Positions 35,001 through 42,747 are shown, numbered from the stretch's first letter. The stretch: 64,000 nucleotides of DNA from Dendrolimus kikuchii (GCA_019925095.2 CM034411.1:13268001-13332000); one strand, 5' to 3'. Made by a program: numbers and translations. Notes: generated by a model from the sequence alone, not told the origin.

Positions 35001-36554
35001 TACCAGAATATTTTCTAAAAATATGAAAATGTTCAATGTCTTAAAATATTGTAGGATCTAAAACTATTATATTTAATTAAACAGCATGGCACTTACGACT
35101 GAAGCAGTATTACCCATCATCTGAAGCGTCGTCGCCCGCCGACGAGAGACCTGCAGCGGATTCACAAACGCCTACCACGAATGAGAATGTATCAGGTAAG
35201 CCTTGTCTCTAAGAAATAAAGTTGAAAATCAAAATTGCACTCCATTCTCTCGTATTGTTTTCTTTCAGTTTTCATAAATTTTAATTTTAAGGTTTACTAT
35301 TATCAGAATTTTCTGCACTAATGAAGGTTTTAGCAGCATGAGTCATGAATCAATAAATATTTGAGTTAGTCACTATGTTTGTAGTAAAAAGCATAGTTTA
35401 TAAATCCTAAATATTCCCAATTTACCTGAAACATCCTACCATATTTATCTGAAAGCACATGGCTCACCTGATGGAAAGTGTTCACTGTCGCATATGGACT
35501 TTTATAACACCAAAGGCGCTGTTTGCCGGCCTTGAAAAAATATTAGGACGTCCTTAAACTAAATCCTATTTACATGGTGCATTTTTTTTCCACAGAAACA
35601 AAAAAATCAAAACACAAAGCTGGTGTAATAGAAATGAGAGCGTTGAGTGCAAAATTCCAGGAGAAACCACTTAAAATAGAAAGAGGCAGGAAGAGCTTAG
35701 ACATACATAAGGAGAAACATGATAGGAAAACCGACAAATCTAATAAGAATGAAAAATCAGATAAAACTCAACCAAAATCCGATAAAATTGAGATCAAAAA
35801 TGAAAAGCCAGACAATAAAGTTGACAAAGCCGAAATGAAAACTGAAAAAATAGATATCAAGACAGAGAAAGTTGATACTAAAGATAAAAATGATTTGACA
35901 TTTGACAAAGTTGAAACCAAGTCGGAAAAGACGGACAAAATTGATATCAAAGTGGAAAAAATTGAAATCAAGCATGAAAGGCGTAATAGTAAGACAGAAA
36001 AAGATTCCACTAACGGTAGATCAGAGCCCAAATCCGATAAAATAGACATAAAATCAGATATACCTGAATCGAAAACTGACAAAGAATCTAAAACCGAAAA
36101 ACACGACAAAGAGGTTAGGACTGAGAAACAAGACTCAAAAGATAAACCTGATCAAACAGAGAGATCTGATAAGAGTCATATCCATAGACACAGTTCTGAC
36201 AAATACAGAAGTTCAGAGAAATCTGATAAAGATCGAATAGACAAGGAAAAATCTGACAAGTCAGAAAATAGAGCAGAGAAATCGGATAGGGAGAAATCTG
36301 ACAAGGAGAAATGTGACAGGGAGAAATCTGACAAGGAGAAATGCGACAGGGAGAAATCTGATCATCATAGAAGGCATTCATCGTCTAAGCACAAATCACA
36401 TCATAAATCTGACAGGAGACGAGAAGACAGACATAAAGATGAACGTAAAGACAGACACAGAGACAAAGAAGGTACTAAGGAGACAAAAGCAGATGTTAAA
36501 TCTCATACCACTGATAGCGTTAAAGTGCAAACAGTGCATCGACCCCCAGACTAG
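14036..36554 (+). CDS. RSBN1: RSBN1 / KDM9-family protein (11 of about 12 exons)
   Basis: Joined exons give an RSBN1 homologue: nuclear JmjC-type proteins, with H4K20me2 demethylase activity established for C. elegans DPY-21. The diagnostic stretches are [15 protein letters not shown] (exon 4), [13 protein letters not shown] (exon 5), [20 protein letters not shown] (exon 6), [15 protein letters not shown] (exon 7), [14 protein letters not shown] (exon 8) and [14 protein letters not shown] (exon 9). Exon 1-2 gives an N-terminal basic segment with KKKRKR-like nuclear localisation sequence, and the last exon encodes a highly charged Lys/Asp/Glu/Ser tail. Coding exons total 3013 bases; one exon seems to be missing between exons 6 and 7. 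Introns range from 0.3 to 7.5 kb and hold most repeats. Metal-binding residues are not assigned here. Confidence 0.93.
16416..16645 (-). mobile_element. LINE-A 3' end, copy 5
   Basis: Older copy with many substitutions. ATGTTATCAAACA at 16403-16415 is repeated at 16646-16658, a 13-base duplication; the 4 bases TGCA before each repeat are shared with the LINE sequence and may reflect microhomology. Confidence 0.88.
16890..17000 (+). mobile_element. GTGGTGTGACAGAGG-type repeat
   Basis: GATCTGTGGTGTGACAGAGG ... AATATTGTGCCGACCCCAAA, then a GAAAGAAAGAG purine tract. Relatives are at 17345-17485 (minus), 20001-20125 (plus) and 62832-62945 (plus). It is a recognisable lepidopteran dispersed repeat of unknown class. 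Confidence 0.6.
17345..17485 (-). mobile_element. GTGGTGTGACAGAGG-type repeat, minus copy
   Basis: Same family as 16890-17000 in reverse orientation (pyrimidine tract, then CCTCTGTCACACCAC). Confidence 0.55.
17823..18335. mobile_element. MITE (CATAAATTACGTCACAC type), interrupted
   Basis: Same family as 2360-2922, inverted: starts GGGTCCATCCACAAATG and runs through GTGACGTCATGCAATTTAGG to the AATAATGTATGGCT end. A 69-base LINE-A fragment (18226-18294) interrupts it near the right end. Confidence 0.65.
18226..18294 (-). mobile_element. LINE-A micro-insertion, copy 6
   Basis: Only the tail and ~10 codons of LINE-A are present, followed by a short inverted piece (GGTAGGCAAGGGAACTTT). CCTCCTTCCTTCTTA occurs at 18211-18225 and again at 18295-18309, a 15-base target-site duplication, so this tiny piece is a complete retrotransposition event. 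Confidence 0.9.
18353..19103. mobile_element. Large foldback (palindromic) element
   Basis: The left arm (about 18353-18655) and the right arm (about 18795-19103) are inverted copies at roughly 85% identity by eye, for example GATGAAATTTTTAGGATCGG at 18409 against CCGATCCTAAAAATTTCATC at 19035, with a 140-base centre that includes a GC-rich stretch. No open frame. It is a foldback or long-TIR MITE. Confidence 0.85.
19278..19996 (+). mobile_element. Solo LTR of a gypsy-type element
   Basis: A 719-base unit starting TGTGGCGACC and ending GTAACA, flanked by ATAT on both sides (19274-19277 and 19997-20000). Internal signals are TATATAAG at 19471-19478, an arthropod-type GTTCAGTT initiator about 35 bases on, and AATAAA at 19925. 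An internal 95-base duplication starts near 19511 and 19606. Four-base ATAT duplications are typical of the 17.6/gypsy group; placing it in that group is inference. No internal region is present. Confidence 0.82.
20001..20125 (+). mobile_element. GTGGTGTGACAGAGG-type repeat
   Basis: Follows the solo LTR directly; same words as 16890-17000. Confidence 0.55.
20724..21190. mobile_element. MITE with long inverted arms (AGGGTGGCGCAAA type)
   Basis: Left AGGTGGCGCAAAAAGAAACG and right end TTTGCGCCACCCT begin inverted arms over 130 bases long. Flanked by TA-rich microsatellites at 20711 and 21195. Likely Tc1/mariner-related by its ends; no transposase present. Confidence 0.75.
21290..21488 (+). mobile_element. 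LINE 3' tail, family C
   Basis: Contains CATGACACTGACCGGCGATT and CCAAGGACAAGCCCCAGCCA, then AATAAAGGC and a TTA-repeat tail. A close relative is 58010-58170 (plus); a minus copy is part of 43590-43935. Confidence 0.65.
21754..22426 (+). CDS. RSBN1: RSBN1 exon 2
   Basis: Acceptor TCTCTCCACAG|GCAAAAAGCG; donor GACCG|GTGAGT. The frame is open for 673 bases. It begins with the basic KKRKRSQD nuclear localisation-like segment, includes [18 protein letters not shown], and ends in a charged [16 protein letters not shown] tail. The phase-1 entry and phase-2 exit both match neighbouring exons, which selects this frame over another frame that is open to 22057. Residues about 72-296. Confidence 0.85.
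23042..23617. mobile_element. CTAG-type element(s)
   Basis: Starts CACTAGAGTTTACCCCGCGG, contains two near-repeats of GAGTTTCAGCCAAATCGGTC (23379 and 23522), and ends GACAGACAGACAGAGTTACT ... TTTATAATATTAATAGGA. The word order suggests two joined copies. Confidence 0.6.
23807..23927 (+). mobile_element. LINE-A 3' end, copy 7
   Basis: ~37 C-terminal codons plus the ATGT tail, a few substitutions. Confidence 0.85.
24099..24275 (+). CDS. RSBN1: RSBN1 exon 3 (Cys/His-rich)
   Basis: Acceptor CGTTTAG|GTCCCAC; donor CATAG|GTATGC. Phase 2 in and out. The frame has a Cys-rich cluster, [13 protein letters not shown] then SIGVQC, spacing C-x2-C-x8-C-x5-C, followed by [18 protein letters not shown] leading into exon 4. 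A zinc-binding role is inference. Reading frames other than this one contain the annotated-looking small ORFs but do not join to exon 4. Confidence 0.85.
   Translation, partial: VPLVPSFVVVLPPLPPQVAYQTLFDRCAVQTGPWQCPTAGARLGHAHRQSHHQGAQIS
24320..24655 (+). mobile_element. CTAG-type element
   Basis: Starts ACTAGCTTTCCCGCAGC and ends TTTATAATATTAAGTTA, following the same pattern as 54587-54795. Confidence 0.6.
24870..25025 (-). mobile_element. CTAG-type element fragment (minus)
   Basis: Reverse-complement words CCGGGAT-like, then GCGGTTTTCACTGATCG, shared with 61775-62100. Confidence 0.5.
25068..25185 (+). CDS. RSBN1: RSBN1 exon 4
   Basis: Acceptor ATTTTGACAG|ATTGATG; donor CTCAAG|GTATGT. Encodes [20 protein letters not shown] and [29 protein letters not shown] is a family signature. 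Phase 2 in, 0 out. Residues about 355-394. Confidence 0.95.
25329..25521 (-). mobile_element. SINE-like repeat family S, copy D
   Basis: Reverse-orientation copy, 3' end at left, with an internal deletion after GGTGTTGC; lies 144 bases downstream of exon 4. Confidence 0.8.
25650..25940. mobile_element. Repeat shared with 63050-63310
   Basis: TAAATTTGACCAACTTCCCA ... ATCTGATGATGGAGTCGGAA ... TTTACTTGTCTTGGCTAACA is found in reverse complement inside the hAT at 62961. A dispersed repeat of unknown class. Confidence 0.65.
26877..27455 (+). mobile_element. TRIM-like small LTR element
   Basis: Direct repeats 26877-26975 and 27358-27455 (both begin TGTAGTGTAG and end CCACATT) flank a 382-base interior. 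TGGCGACCCTGCC at 26978 resembles the primer-binding site position and TGGCGACC start of insect LTR elements. The interior has a single ORF (27158-27367). There is no gag or pol. No clean target-site duplication was found, so a deletion derivative of a larger element is also possible. Confidence 0.6.
27158..27367 (+). CDS. Small putative membrane protein, MGTTYSR start
   Basis: A 69-residue frame: [20 protein letters not shown], then a hydrophobic stretch around [13 protein letters not shown] (residues ~36-48) and a basic tail. Gly-2 followed by Thr-Thr-Tyr-Ser is compatible with N-myristoylation, which is inference. Its stop falls inside the right direct repeat. I do not recognise a family with certainty; small MG-starting membrane ORFs occur in some insect LTR elements, as far as I recall. 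Confidence 0.45.
   Translation: MGTTYSRQEEDIILVQPDGNKIHEQPAHNVNAIVVIGAIYALYRCHVDRQKKYINQQIKIFFKYHQNVV
27970..28158 (+). CDS. RSBN1: RSBN1 exon 5
   Basis: Acceptor TTTATTTACAG|TTAGTA; donor CAGCAG|GTTAGT. 63 codons: [20 protein letters not shown], then [20 protein letters not shown] and [20 protein letters not shown]. Phase 0 in and out. Residues about 395-457. Confidence 0.95.
28437..28577 (+). CDS. RSBN1: RSBN1 exon 6
   Basis: Acceptor TTTTTTCCAG|GTCCAACAA; donor AAATTG|GTAACT. 47 codons including [20 protein letters not shown] and [16 protein letters not shown]. Phase 0 in and out, which does not fit the next exon seen in the window. Confidence 0.95.
29537..29640. mobile_element. Half MITE of the 2360 family
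   Basis: GAAATGTGACGTCACAAAATTTC through GACCCCTCCC to TTATGTATGGCCC; one end only. Confidence 0.55.
30150..30296 (+). pseudogene. LINE ORF C-terminal fragment
   Basis: The plus frame ending at the TAA near 30296 reads [20 protein letters not shown] then [14 protein letters not shown], the pattern of the last residues of CR1/Jockey-like LINE ORF2 (..R.WN.LP...S.L..FK..L...L). Confidence 0.65.
30457..30590 (+). mobile_element. LINE 3' tail with GATCG...CGATAAG stem
   Basis: Follows the ORF fragment by 160 bases and likely belongs with it: GTCTGGAAGAAATCGCTGTT, AGCGATAAGACCGCC, and a TATTCTATTCTAATA end. Confidence 0.65.
31058..31321 (-). mobile_element. LINE-A 3' end, copy 8
   Basis: TTTTTACTGTCTT at 31045-31057 and 31322-31334 is a perfect 13-base duplication. 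The insertion ends 49 bases upstream of exon 7. The minus frame 31078-31479 runs through it and is not host-coding. Confidence 0.92.
31371..31510 (+). CDS. RSBN1: RSBN1 exon 7
   Basis: Acceptor ATTGCCAG|CACCGCG; donor GCCGTCG|GTGAGT. Encodes [40 protein letters not shown] and ITTAAV. Phase 2 in, 1 out. All 46 full codons end in G or C, unlike the AT-rich neighbouring exons. The upstream sequence has little pyrimidine tract, so the acceptor looks weak. Confidence 0.95.
31906..32023. mobile_element. Relic of the 5842 foldback family
   Basis: GTGATCACGGCCACTGAAAA and CGAAACGTCGGAAAAACC, then AAAACCGTTAAAACGTAG: centre and right arm of the family. Confidence 0.65.
32091..32260 (+). mobile_element. 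SINE-like repeat family S, copy E (5' part)
   Basis: Starts ATCCGTGCAGGAACGG and stops at TTGTGTTCCGGAATTA, where it abuts element G. Confidence 0.8.
32262..32610. mobile_element. Element G, copy 1, interrupted
   Basis: TTAGCTCACTATTAGCACAT to TGTATGATTTGTATG (32383) and again from 32515 to about 32610 matches 53688-53895 in reverse orientation. LINE-A copy 9 sits at 32384-32514. Confidence 0.75.
32384..32514 (+). mobile_element. LINE-A 3' end, copy 9
   Basis: TATGATTTGTATG at 32371-32383 is repeated at 32515-32527 (13 bases); element G's uninterrupted relative at 53.7 kb is the empty-site equivalent. Confidence 0.9.
32719..32869 (+). CDS. RSBN1: RSBN1 exon 8
   Basis: Acceptor ATCCCGCAG|GTGTATT; donor TACTTG|GTAAGT. 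Encodes [40 protein letters not shown] and EPPISQCVT, the last codon TGG being split. Phase 1 in, 2 out. Family signature EPPISQC. Confidence 0.95.
32899..33398 (+). mobile_element. LINE-A 3' end, copy 10
   Basis: About 158 C-terminal codons including [20 protein letters not shown] and [12 protein letters not shown], to the stop and ATGT tail. It starts 30 bases after the exon 8 donor and is almost identical to copy 15. No clear duplication. Confidence 0.9.
33440..33650 (-). mobile_element. LINE 3' tail with GATCGC...GCGATAA stem, minus
   Basis: Minus-strand CCTGGAAGAGATCGCTTTAA then GCGATAACGCCGCC. A diverged sister is at about 34355-34440. Confidence 0.6.
33670..33855 (-). mobile_element. 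LINE-A 3' end, copy 11
   Basis: ~50 codons and tail. ACTTTATA occurs on both sides (ends 33669 and about 33883), a possible diverged duplication. Confidence 0.82.
34521..34660 (+). CDS. RSBN1: RSBN1 exon 9
   Basis: Acceptor TTTTACACAG|GTTGGAAG; donor TCGATTG|GTATGT. Encodes [40 protein letters not shown] and SAVTSI. Phase 2 in, 1 out. Residue pattern [10 protein letters not shown] is strongly conserved in the family. Confidence 0.95.
34690..34915. repeat. Diverged tandem repeat in intron 9
   Basis: Eight or so degenerate repeats of a 20-25-base unit resembling TTTAGCATACATTTCAA. No coding potential. Confidence 0.65.
35085..35195 (+). CDS. RSBN1: RSBN1 exon 10
   Basis: Acceptor TTAAACAG|CATGGC; donor GTATCAG|GTAAGC. 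Encodes (A)[20 protein letters not shown] and [16 protein letters not shown]. Phase 1 in and out. WHLRLKQY marks the end of the conserved domain. Confidence 0.93.
35459..35552 (-). mobile_element. Family S-related fragment
   Basis: CTCACCTGATGGAAAGTGTT ... CATATGGACTTTTATAACACC matches the family S 3' end in reverse, with the GCCGGCCTTGAA extension. Confidence 0.6.
35596..36554 (+). CDS. RSBN1: RSBN1 exon 11 (last, charged tail)
   Basis: Acceptor TTTTCCACAG|AAACAA; stop TAG at 36552-36554. About 318 residues dominated by Lys, Asp, Glu and Ser: runs of (S/T)DK, EK and KSDK, with a near-perfect tandem [10 protein letters not shown] repeat (36285-36360) and an Arg/His-rich end ([20 protein letters not shown]). 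Low-complexity, intrinsically disordered tail, in keeping with the nuclear basic proteins of the family. AATAAA at 36636-36641 follows. Minus-strand ORFs here are antisense to the repeat. Confidence 0.92.
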
Positions 36555-36635
36555 TTATTTTAATATTTTCTTTAGGATTTAATTCAAAAATTTGTGATGT
36601 ATATTTTCGAACTACACTCAGTCAGAAAAGCAATC

Positions 36636-36641
36636 AATAAA
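36636..36641 (+). terminator. Polyadenylation signal AATAAA
   Basis: Canonical hexamer 82 bases after the RSBN1 stop. Confidence 0.65.
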
Positions 36642-37613
36642 TGTAAAATTATATTCTATCAAGAAAATTATTCATTCTTACTGCCCTATTAATAGAGTTA
36701 AGAATTTACAAGCTGACTAGACATTTATGAGTTATAACTCATTACTAATAATGGTCTCAAGCTGTTCTTTACTTTGGCATTCAAAGTCATTATCTGACTT
36801 GAATGAGGAAATTTAGGACTGAGATTGGGCTGATTTTAAATCTCGTTTTACGACTAAGCGTTGTTCTAAAATAACTTAAGGTTTTATAAGGGATTGTGTA
36901 GTGTGTGAAGTTTCTGTGACTCACTGAAGAGTTTAAGGGTGTTTATAGTGTTGGTGTTTATGTGATTTGTGTCCATTGAGAAGTTTAAGACAGCTGTATG
37001 AGGTCAGTATAATATGAATCTATAAATATATCTATCAGTTTCATGACCATACGTAATGGTTTAACTACTTGCCACACATGTTCGCAATCTTGTGTTTGAT
37101 TCGGTTATCCTAGTGCACACTTCCTTCTAGTGCAAGTCTGTTACTGAACTAGTTCACCTTCATAGTACTGTTAGTACTAATTAGTCATTACAACTTTTTA
37201 ATCGTCTTTATTAGCAATTGAATTGTCTCTATTAATTCAACGTACATGAACTACACAGGACTGTTGGATCATTGACTGATGTGCTAAGAGCTGAGAAAAC
37301 TAATTATATCAAATTAAAATTTGGTAATGTTTCTCTTAGTACAGTGTAGGAACCAGTTCCTAATAGGACGTCATACAACTACAAAAGACTACTTGTCTAA
37401 AATGGATCTGCAGGTTTCACACAATGATAAATTATATACATTTTCTCAGAATGTATACTTTAATTATCAATGTTTACTTGTGTATCATTTAATCATCATC
37501 AGTGTGTAATCATAACACTTAAGACCGGAAAGCTAGACACTTTAATATTATTTATTAGTATAGATTTGTAGTAAAAGGTTTCTGCTTACCTATATTTCTT
37601 TTTTCATGTGCAG
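36642..37613. other. AT-rich intergenic, no gene seen
   Basis: No exon, repeat or element recognised, apart from the exon candidate that follows. Confidence 0.5.
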
Positions 37614-37688
37614 AACTTCAATGCGTTCGAACACGTGATTACGCCGTACAGCCTTACACAGTTATTAGGTTTACAATCAAAGCGGTGA
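37614..37688 (+). CDS. Exon candidate ending ...LLGLQSKR
   Basis: A strong acceptor (TTTCTTTTTTCATGTGCAG) is followed by an open frame NFNAFEHVITPYSLTQLLGL then QSKR and TGA at 37686-37688. It could be a last exon (AATAAA near 37769) or an internal exon with donor AAGCG|GTGAGG. The protein is unrecognised, and it may be an alternative end of RSBN1 (phase 0 entry) or a separate gene. Confidence 0.4.
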   Translation, partial: NFNAFEHVITPYSLTQLLGLQSKR

Positions 37689-37699
37689 GGGTAGAGAGT

Positions 37700-39400
37700 T
37701 GCGCTCTTAGTCGACCGCCATCCGGACACGTATGCTGTCTCTTTCGCACAACACATTGTAAGGTGTAATAAACATTGATATTTGACTGGACCCGTGCAAA
37801 CTTACAGAACTAACTTCACTTGAAGTGCATTTAAGTTTTGCATGCACTGTAAAGCCATTTTCCTTACTTGTTGTTAATGTATGAGTGAGATGGTAATATA
37901 TTTGTTACCAAGTAAAACAGATATAATAATGTGAATCTGCTGCATTGTCAACAAAGTATATAGTTACAATGAAAATTTGGCAGCTTTTAATAATTTTATA
38001 AGGTTTTGAATATTTGAAGTATTTAATACATGTTTTCTTTTATTGGTTTATTTAAAAAAAAAAAACTGTTATAGAGACACTGTCATTCGGACAAAAGTCC
38101 GCCTATTAATATAATTATAATCAAATGAATATAATACTTATTCACCATTACATAGCGCTCTAAACTCTTCAGCAGTCAACAGCTCTGCCACACAAACATA
38201 GTATTGTAAGTTAATATTGTAAATAATATTGATAGAAAGTCTCGTAGAGGCTACCTTGTGTTTTACATGAATGAATGAATGTGTCCTTTCAGATATATAT
38301 TATATATTTATGCTATACTTAAATTATCATAAATATAATAACAGTGACCATAGATTATTAGTACCATAGAAGAAGAATCCTAGGGATGAGTATCACCCAC
38401 TAAAAAGTAACTGCAAGCTCCTAAATCCTGTGCTTACCTCCCTACTAAATCATGTACTACCTAACTACTTACACTGCTAGATAACGCCACATTTCCACCC
38501 AAGTTTTTAGGCTTGTTTTTTTTAAATTTTGGACTGATATGGATTAATATGTTTTAATTAAGAGGCTACCTAAAAGGGATCACGTAATTAGATTTTTGAA
38601 AAAATAAAAAAAAATACAGAATTAAAGCGCCATTTACATGGAGAGAGTTTTTTTGGCTCAAAGATATGATTTTCGAAAGCAAGAAAAAAAATATGTAAAC
38701 TAAGTAATTGGAAGGTTATAATCGCCTGTTCATTGAATGTTGTCTCTGTGAAAATAAAATACAAAATAACGTGCTAATCACCGCGCTCGAAAGGCAAGTC
38801 TTGCATTTAGATAGGTTCAAACTGATTTGTACGATACTCGCATGAACTTAAAAGAATGTCATACGAGTTCTAAGTTTAGACAAGTCGAGAAATCGTAGGC
38901 AAGTATTTCAATGCCATTTGTGTCTTAGTGTAAACAAAATTCTTGGTGATAATTAACTTACGATTATCGTATGACATACTCTATTCGAGTTTTGTCTAAA
39001 GAGTAGCGCCTACGAAAATAGTATACGATTTCTCGACAAATAAATGGCCCTTTACTTACGATAAATCTGTATTTCATAAATCTAAATAAAATTACGTTGT
39101 TGCTCTAAAAAATGACAGATAAATGGACAAATAATAATTCTAAAAATTAAATCTTCAAAACCTGCTGATCCAAATTATTAGTCTTAGAATTTTTTTGTTA
39201 TTTTTGAATTCATTGTACCTACAACCCCACCACTCTCAAATCAGTGTCCGCTCCGAATTATTATACTATTATAGATAGTTTAACAAATAAAATGTATTTT
39301 GTTTCACTGGATATAACCGCAGCTTCCTATATTTTCAAGTACACAATTTGCGAATATATTCATGGAAGTATTGACTCTGGTTTTTTAAATTTTTAGAGTG
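37700..39400. other. AT-rich intergenic, no gene seen
   Basis: A weak inverted motif (CGAGAAATCGTA at 38886 against TACGATTTCTCG at 39025) is the only structure noticed. Confidence 0.5.
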
Positions 39401-39404
39401 AATA

Positions 39405-39562
39405 TGAGTATAAAGTTAAACTTTCCCCATAGCCTGGTTTAGATTCCCTGATGAGGGAGAGCACTTCCACCAGGACCTTAAAATGATGGTGGAAAGGCAT
39501 CAGGATAGGTGAGACATGATGGCAGATTACTGTTGGTCTTTTACAAAGAAAAACTAATAAAA
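39405..39562 (+). pseudogene. Fossil of a FHQDI/MMADYCW-type arthropod element protein
   Basis: Frames read MSIKLNFPHSLV..., then after a shift PDEGEHFHQDLKMMVERHQD and, past a stop, DMMADYCWSF. I recognise the pattern DE.GE.FHQDI..ME.RYQG.W..MMADYCW as a protein segment widespread in arthropod genomes, probably from a mobile element. The copy has stops and a frameshift. Confidence 0.65.
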
Positions 39563-39614
39563 GTTGTCTCTCTGAAGTTTAAGGTTGATTACATTAGTTT
39601 TTTTTTATGTTATT

Positions 39615-39795
39615 GCATGAGTGTAGCAGATAGGCAGATGGCCCAATTGATGGCAAGCAGTTACCATCGCCTATGGACATTTGCAACATCAAAGATGCTA
39701 CAAATGCGCTGCTGCTCTCTTAAAGAAGACTGGAACCTGGTCACTAATGTCAGAACACAACTTAAGGTTGTTATGGCGACATACTCTAGACCAGG
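39615..39795 (-). mobile_element. SINE-like repeat family S, copy F
   Basis: Reverse copy lacking its 5' part; 3' part (CTGCCTATCTGCTAC complement) lies at left. Confidence 0.78.
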
Positions 39796-39880
39796 TAGTT
39801 AAACACAAAACAATACAAGGTGTCTTTTTCATACTTACTGCTTTTAATGCAATATGAAAATGAATATTTAAACAAAAAAC

Positions 39881-40446
39881 ATACATAACTTCACGCCAGT
39901 TCCCTTGCGGGGTAGGCACGAACAACAGAGCGCCATTCAGGCTTGTTCTTACACACCTCACTTGCTTCTTTGACATTCATAGCTCTTATCATGCACGCTC
40001 GTCTGTTCTTAAGGCTCCTGACATCACCTTTTACTAGTACACGATCAATTTGATCATGGAAGGTGTGTCGTGGCCTTCCACGACTTCTGCATCCATCCAC
40101 TTTTGCATTGTATATCTGTTGTCATTCTTTCCACATGCCCGAACCACCGGAGCATTCCTTTCCTTACCTTCACCCCGACACTCTCTTTCAGACCAACTCT
40201 CTTTCTTACTTCGGTATTACGAACGCGGTCCGCGAGCGTCACTCCGCAGATTTTGCGCAGTGCTCGCATCTCGACCGCGTTTACTCTACTTTCATGCTCT
40301 CTCTTCCATACCCAACTCTCGCTTCCATACGTGAGCGTAGGTACTAGTAGGTACCAGCACTGCGTTGTGTATGGCAAGCTGGGCCTTCTGGCTGAGGTTC
40401 TTAGCGCCTAGAAGTTTACCTAACGCTCCATTCACACTATTCCCCA
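39881..40446 (-). mobile_element. LINE-A 3' end, copy 12
   Basis: Long 3' copy (~180 codons), with TTAAACAAAAAAC at 39868-39880 and 40447-40459 as a 13-base duplication. A ~27-base deletion around the TKQI...HVERM segment breaks the frame. Confidence 0.92.
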
Positions 40447-40459
40447 TTAAACAAAAAAC

Positions 40460-42504
40460 TGGAGTCAATATTCCAAAATCATTCATAGGTTCATTAAATA
40501 TTGGCATGAATTTATTTGTATTTATTTTAATAGCAAGGGTAACAAAACTGCTGGAGACTAGTATAATTTATTAATGAGTTGTATTTTTTTTTTACTTTTT
40601 AAGCTGTTATTTTAACACTAGACTTGAATAAATATTACCAGTGATTTGTTTTAAAAGATTTACTTTCTGCTATCACCTATATTTTTATAGGAAATTAGAG
40701 ATATATGTTCCACAGAATCATTTCAGTGGGATAAATGATATACCATGCTTGTACTTTACAGCAGGTATTAGTAAAATCCATATTGATTTTTTTTTTAATA
40801 TTTTCAATTTATTTTCCTTGTAAATACATTATTTCCCAGTAATTTACGATTAAAGCTTCTATTTATATGTTTTAATGTGTAAATATTTAAAATGATTATT
40901 ATTAGTTTTTAGGAAGCATTTCAGTGGGTTGATATGATAGTTTTATTTTTTCTATTCCACCCAATATTTTTAAGATGCTTCTATTTAAATAATTGCACTG
41001 CTTGTGGAATTATATTTTATAATGAGGCGTAAAACGTTATTTGTTTCAATAGAAACTGAGAGAGATTTAACCTGTTGGGATTAATTTCATCCCAATTTCT
41101 CAATTAAAGGAAAAATAAAAAAACCTCTTCTTTTTCAAATATGGTACATATTTTATTATTGTTATGTTTTTTGAGTCAATAGAAACTTTAAACGCTTCTG
41201 GTTTCTAATTAATTAAAAAAAAAGAAATATAGTTGACTATACAACAATGGATTACTACTACACCGGCTCAATAGGCATTTTTTTTTCTTAAAAAGCAGGT
41301 CAGTTGTTCAATTTTAAAACCTAGAAATTGCATTCCGATTAATTTTACACCATAGCACAAAGTGATATCATGAACTACACTGATATGCCATTTTAAACCT
41401 ATTTAAGATTCTATATCATATTTTAATACAGTCTACGCGTTTTGGCAAGCATGATACATCATCAAATGCTTAGTAAAACAATAAAAACACAGACATTAAT
41501 TTAAAAAACAATGGCGGTTGCTATGTTTTGAAATTGTCCAGCTGACGTGTTCCAGGCATCTTTTCAAGTAATTTAGTACCCCTTACATAAATGTACCTAC
41601 ATATCTATAAAAGATTACTGAAAATTTCTTCTTGTGAATGCGATTTGAATGAAGTTTCGTAGTGTGCAATAAATAATTTATATTAAAACTGTGAATTAAT
41701 AATAGAAATTGGTTAAATATGTAGAGGGAGTATTATATAGAGTGGCATCTGTAAAAAAAAAATGTTATGAAGGACTACTTGTGTGTTTTCATTAGTTTGA
41801 AAGAGACAGCGTATATATTGTATTTATAATCTTTATTCGAATTTTGTATGAGGCACTCTTGACAAAATTGTATTTTTTGAAGTCTATCCGATTTTTAGAA
41901 AACATGACATTTAAAAAATAAAATCAAGTTTAAACATCGTTCAAATATAAGAAATGGTGTCCTGTAGTATTTTATTGATTTATTTAGACATAAAACCAGC
42001 AGTACACCTTCACACTTTATTATGTTACATTACAAATCGTTTACTATAAGCCCTGATTGTGTGGACTGACCCATTAACATTTACAATTCAAATGTTGTCA
42101 ATAGTGTCAATAATAATTTATTGTTGAATATTTTTGTTGATCGCAATACACATGGTGAAATATAGTGTTTGCCATTTAATTATTACACGAGAAATGCATC
42201 TCTATTTAATTCTCTCTCGACGGATAAATAACATTTAAGAATGCAGATATAAGAATTAATTTAAAATATACACATTATTTCTAAAGATTGCACTAAAAAT
42301 GAAATTATATTAATATACCTTTTTAATAGTGTAGTTAATACATTCAAGAACTTTACTAGGAGTAACAATGGCCTGGTTAGAAACTTAGCTGTTAAGATTT
42401 CCTAAATCAGTAGATGGTGTCAGGTCGCTTATTACTCATTTTTTGATGTCCTACTATTTTATAAGGTTTTGTTGTGATTAATTCGGTCTAAAGATATATG
42501 TTTA
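40460..42504. other. AT-rich intergenic, no gene seen
   Basis: Two kilobases with only short chance frames; no exon borders or repeats recognised. Confidence 0.5.
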
Positions 42505-42715
42505 AAATAATAATAATAGCCCATAAACGTCCCACTGTTGGGCTCAGGCCTCCTATTTTTATATTCAGCCGCCACACGTGTCGAAAGTGGTTTTGCGGAT
42601 TTGACACATCGGTTACCTCGATGTGCAGGTTTCATCACGACGTTTTCCTTCACCGTTAGCGAGTGGTGCATGCTTTTGCGGTCAGGATTCGGAACCGCGC
42701 GCTTTGAGACGCGAT
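42505..42715 (+). mobile_element. Repeat with CATAAACGTCCCACTGTTGG and TTTTCCTTCACCGTTAG
   Basis: Word order CCCACTGTTGGGC, CAGGCCTCCT, CGATGTGCAGGTTTCATCAC, GTTTTCCTTCACCGTTAGCG follows a very common lepidopteran dispersed repeat. Confidence 0.65.
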
Positions 42716-42747
42716 TTTTTTTTAAATAATATACAGAATTATTATAC

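Noticed and set aside
35757..36109. Long minus-strand ORFs rich in Ser/Leu/Phe
   Set aside because: Antisense shadows of the Lys/Asp/Glu repeat in RSBN1 exon 11.
37614..37684. Using the orphan exon to fill the missing RSBN1 exon
   Set aside because: Its phases (0 in, 2 out) fit, but it lies downstream of the stop and its sequence does not resemble the expected block.
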